From DASWHR01 sp035541035 (lineage in GTDB: Bacteria > Actinomycetota > AC-67): DNA of 12,781 nt. The DNA is taken from NCBI GenBank assembly GCA_035541035.1, contig DATLFO010000348.1:1-12781 (forward strand), given 5' to 3'. Position numbers and translations under genes: made by a program. The stretch's first letter is position 1. Each line of letters starts with the position of its first letter. Positions 12,245 through 12,781 of this stretch are shown piece by piece. The notes beneath the pieces are model-generated. The model worked only from the letters and a program-made list of their open reading frames with translations. It was not told the DNA's origin and did not search any database.

Positions 12245-12781
12245 GCTTTTCCGAGGTGCTGGCGCGCACGCCGGTGCGCGACCTGGCGGCGGAGTCGATG
12301 CGCGTCACCGACGCGGACGTCACCCGCGCGCTGGCCAAAACCGACGGCACGCTCGATCTGCACGACTTCGCCGCGCTGCTCTCGCCCGCCGCCGCGACGC
12401 GGATCGAGGAGATCGCCCGAGCCTCGCACGCGCTGACGCTGCGCCGCTTCGGCCGCACGATCCACATGTACGCGCCGCTGTACCTGTCCAACGAGTGCCT
12501 GACGACCTGCACCTATTGCGGCTTCGCACGGACGCTGCCGATCGCACGCAAGACGCTGTCGGTCGCACAGACGCTCGCCGAGGCGAGGCATCTGAGCGCC
12601 CGCGGCTTCCGGCATCTGCTGCTGCTCACCGGCGAGCACGAGCGGCTCACCGGCGTGGACTTCTTGTGCGAGCATCTCGAGGCGCTGTCGCCGATCGTTC
12701 CGCATCTGTCGCTGGAGGTACAGGTCTGGTCGGCGGAGGAGTACGCGCGGCTGCGCGACGCCGGCTGCGACGGGGTCGTCG
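12241..12781 (+). CDS. thiH: 2-iminoacetate synthase ThiH (radical SAM), N-terminal part
   Basis: The ATG overlaps the thiG stop (ATGA), and 180 codons are visible before the window ends; the normal length is about 360-380. ThiH cleaves tyrosine with a 5'-deoxyadenosyl radical to give dehydroglycine (2-iminoacetate) for ThiG and p-cresol. The 4Fe-4S/SAM motif C86-LTT-C90-TY-C93 lies within 'APLYLSNECLTTCTYCGF', the diagnostic ThiH string. It is preceded by the helical N-terminal region with LSPAAATRIEEIA and followed by FRHLLLLTGE (SAM-contacting GE region) and LSLEVQVWSAEEYARL, where homologues usually have EVQP. Tyrosine-dependent ThiH, typical of anaerobes and enteric bacteria, contrasts with the glycine oxidase ThiO used by many aerobes. 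Co-transcribed with thiG under the TPP riboswitch. Confidence 0.96.
   Translation, partial: MSFSEVLARTPVRDLAAESMRVTDADVTRALAKTDGTLDLHDFAALLSPAAATRIEEIARASHALTLRRFGRTIHMYAPLYLSNECLTTCTYCGFARTLPIARKTLSVAQTLAEARHLSARGFRHLLLLTGEHERLTGVDFLCEHLEALSPIVPHLSLEVQVWSAEEYARLRDAGCDGVV

Noticed and set aside
1..12781. CRISPR array, insertion sequence, integrase, toxin-antitoxin or defence genes
   Set aside because: No regularly spaced repeats, terminal inverted repeats, transposase or nuclease motifs were seen on either strand.

Overview
High-GC bacterial chromosomal DNA carrying ordinary housekeeping and accessory genes on both strands. There is no mobile element, CRISPR array, tRNA or rRNA. The GC-rich codon use, an actinobacterial-type PPi-like phosphofructokinase, a PASTA kinase, an MprAB-like two-component system and -10 boxes placed directly against start codons suggest an actinobacteria-like or deep-branching terrestrial lineage such as Eremiobacterota (WPS-2) or Dormibacterota. 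This placement is inference; no marker gene in the window settles it.

Layout. Positions 1-1741 (+): the tail of a CaiB/BaiF CoA-transferase, a membrane-anchored NTR/TIMP-like Cys protein overlapping it by GTGA, then a 6-phosphofructokinase with the residues of PPi-dependent enzymes. Positions 1738-2673 (-): an EamA permease, convergent with the kinase and overlapping its stop. Positions 2756-5305 (+): an L-threonine aldolase, then a secreted Asp-box (sialidase-fold) protein. Positions 5289-7393 (-): a response regulator and sensor kinase operon. A candidate direct-repeat operator lies in its promoter. Positions 7648-8005 (+): an isolated 98-residue Asn-rich protein of unknown function and a possible 19-residue microprotein, ended by a 15-bp hairpin. 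Positions 8116-10889 (-): a PASTA-domain Ser/Thr kinase followed by a second EamA permease. Positions 10970-11287 (+): a 105-residue unknown. Positions 11320-12781 (+): promoter, TPP riboswitch, thiG and the start of thiH, with no thiS between the riboswitch and thiG.

How the parts relate. The thiamin operon is the clearest regulated unit. The aptamer's closing P1 strand contains a Shine-Dalgarno-like run and the ATG of a 28-codon leader ORF. That ORF runs through a hairpin hiding the only SD-like sequence of thiG, which suggests control through leader translation. Five genes (both strands) have a TANNNT box ending 6-10 nt before the start codon, the arrangement of leaderless transcripts. The genes with real leaders (phosphofructokinase, small Asn-rich gene, thiG) have SD-like sequences or a riboswitch instead. 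The regulator/sensor operon looks autoregulated. No single new multi-gene system is evident; the most unusual items are the thiG leader arrangement, the small-gene locus at 7579-8096 and the CSC-type membrane protein at 91-675.
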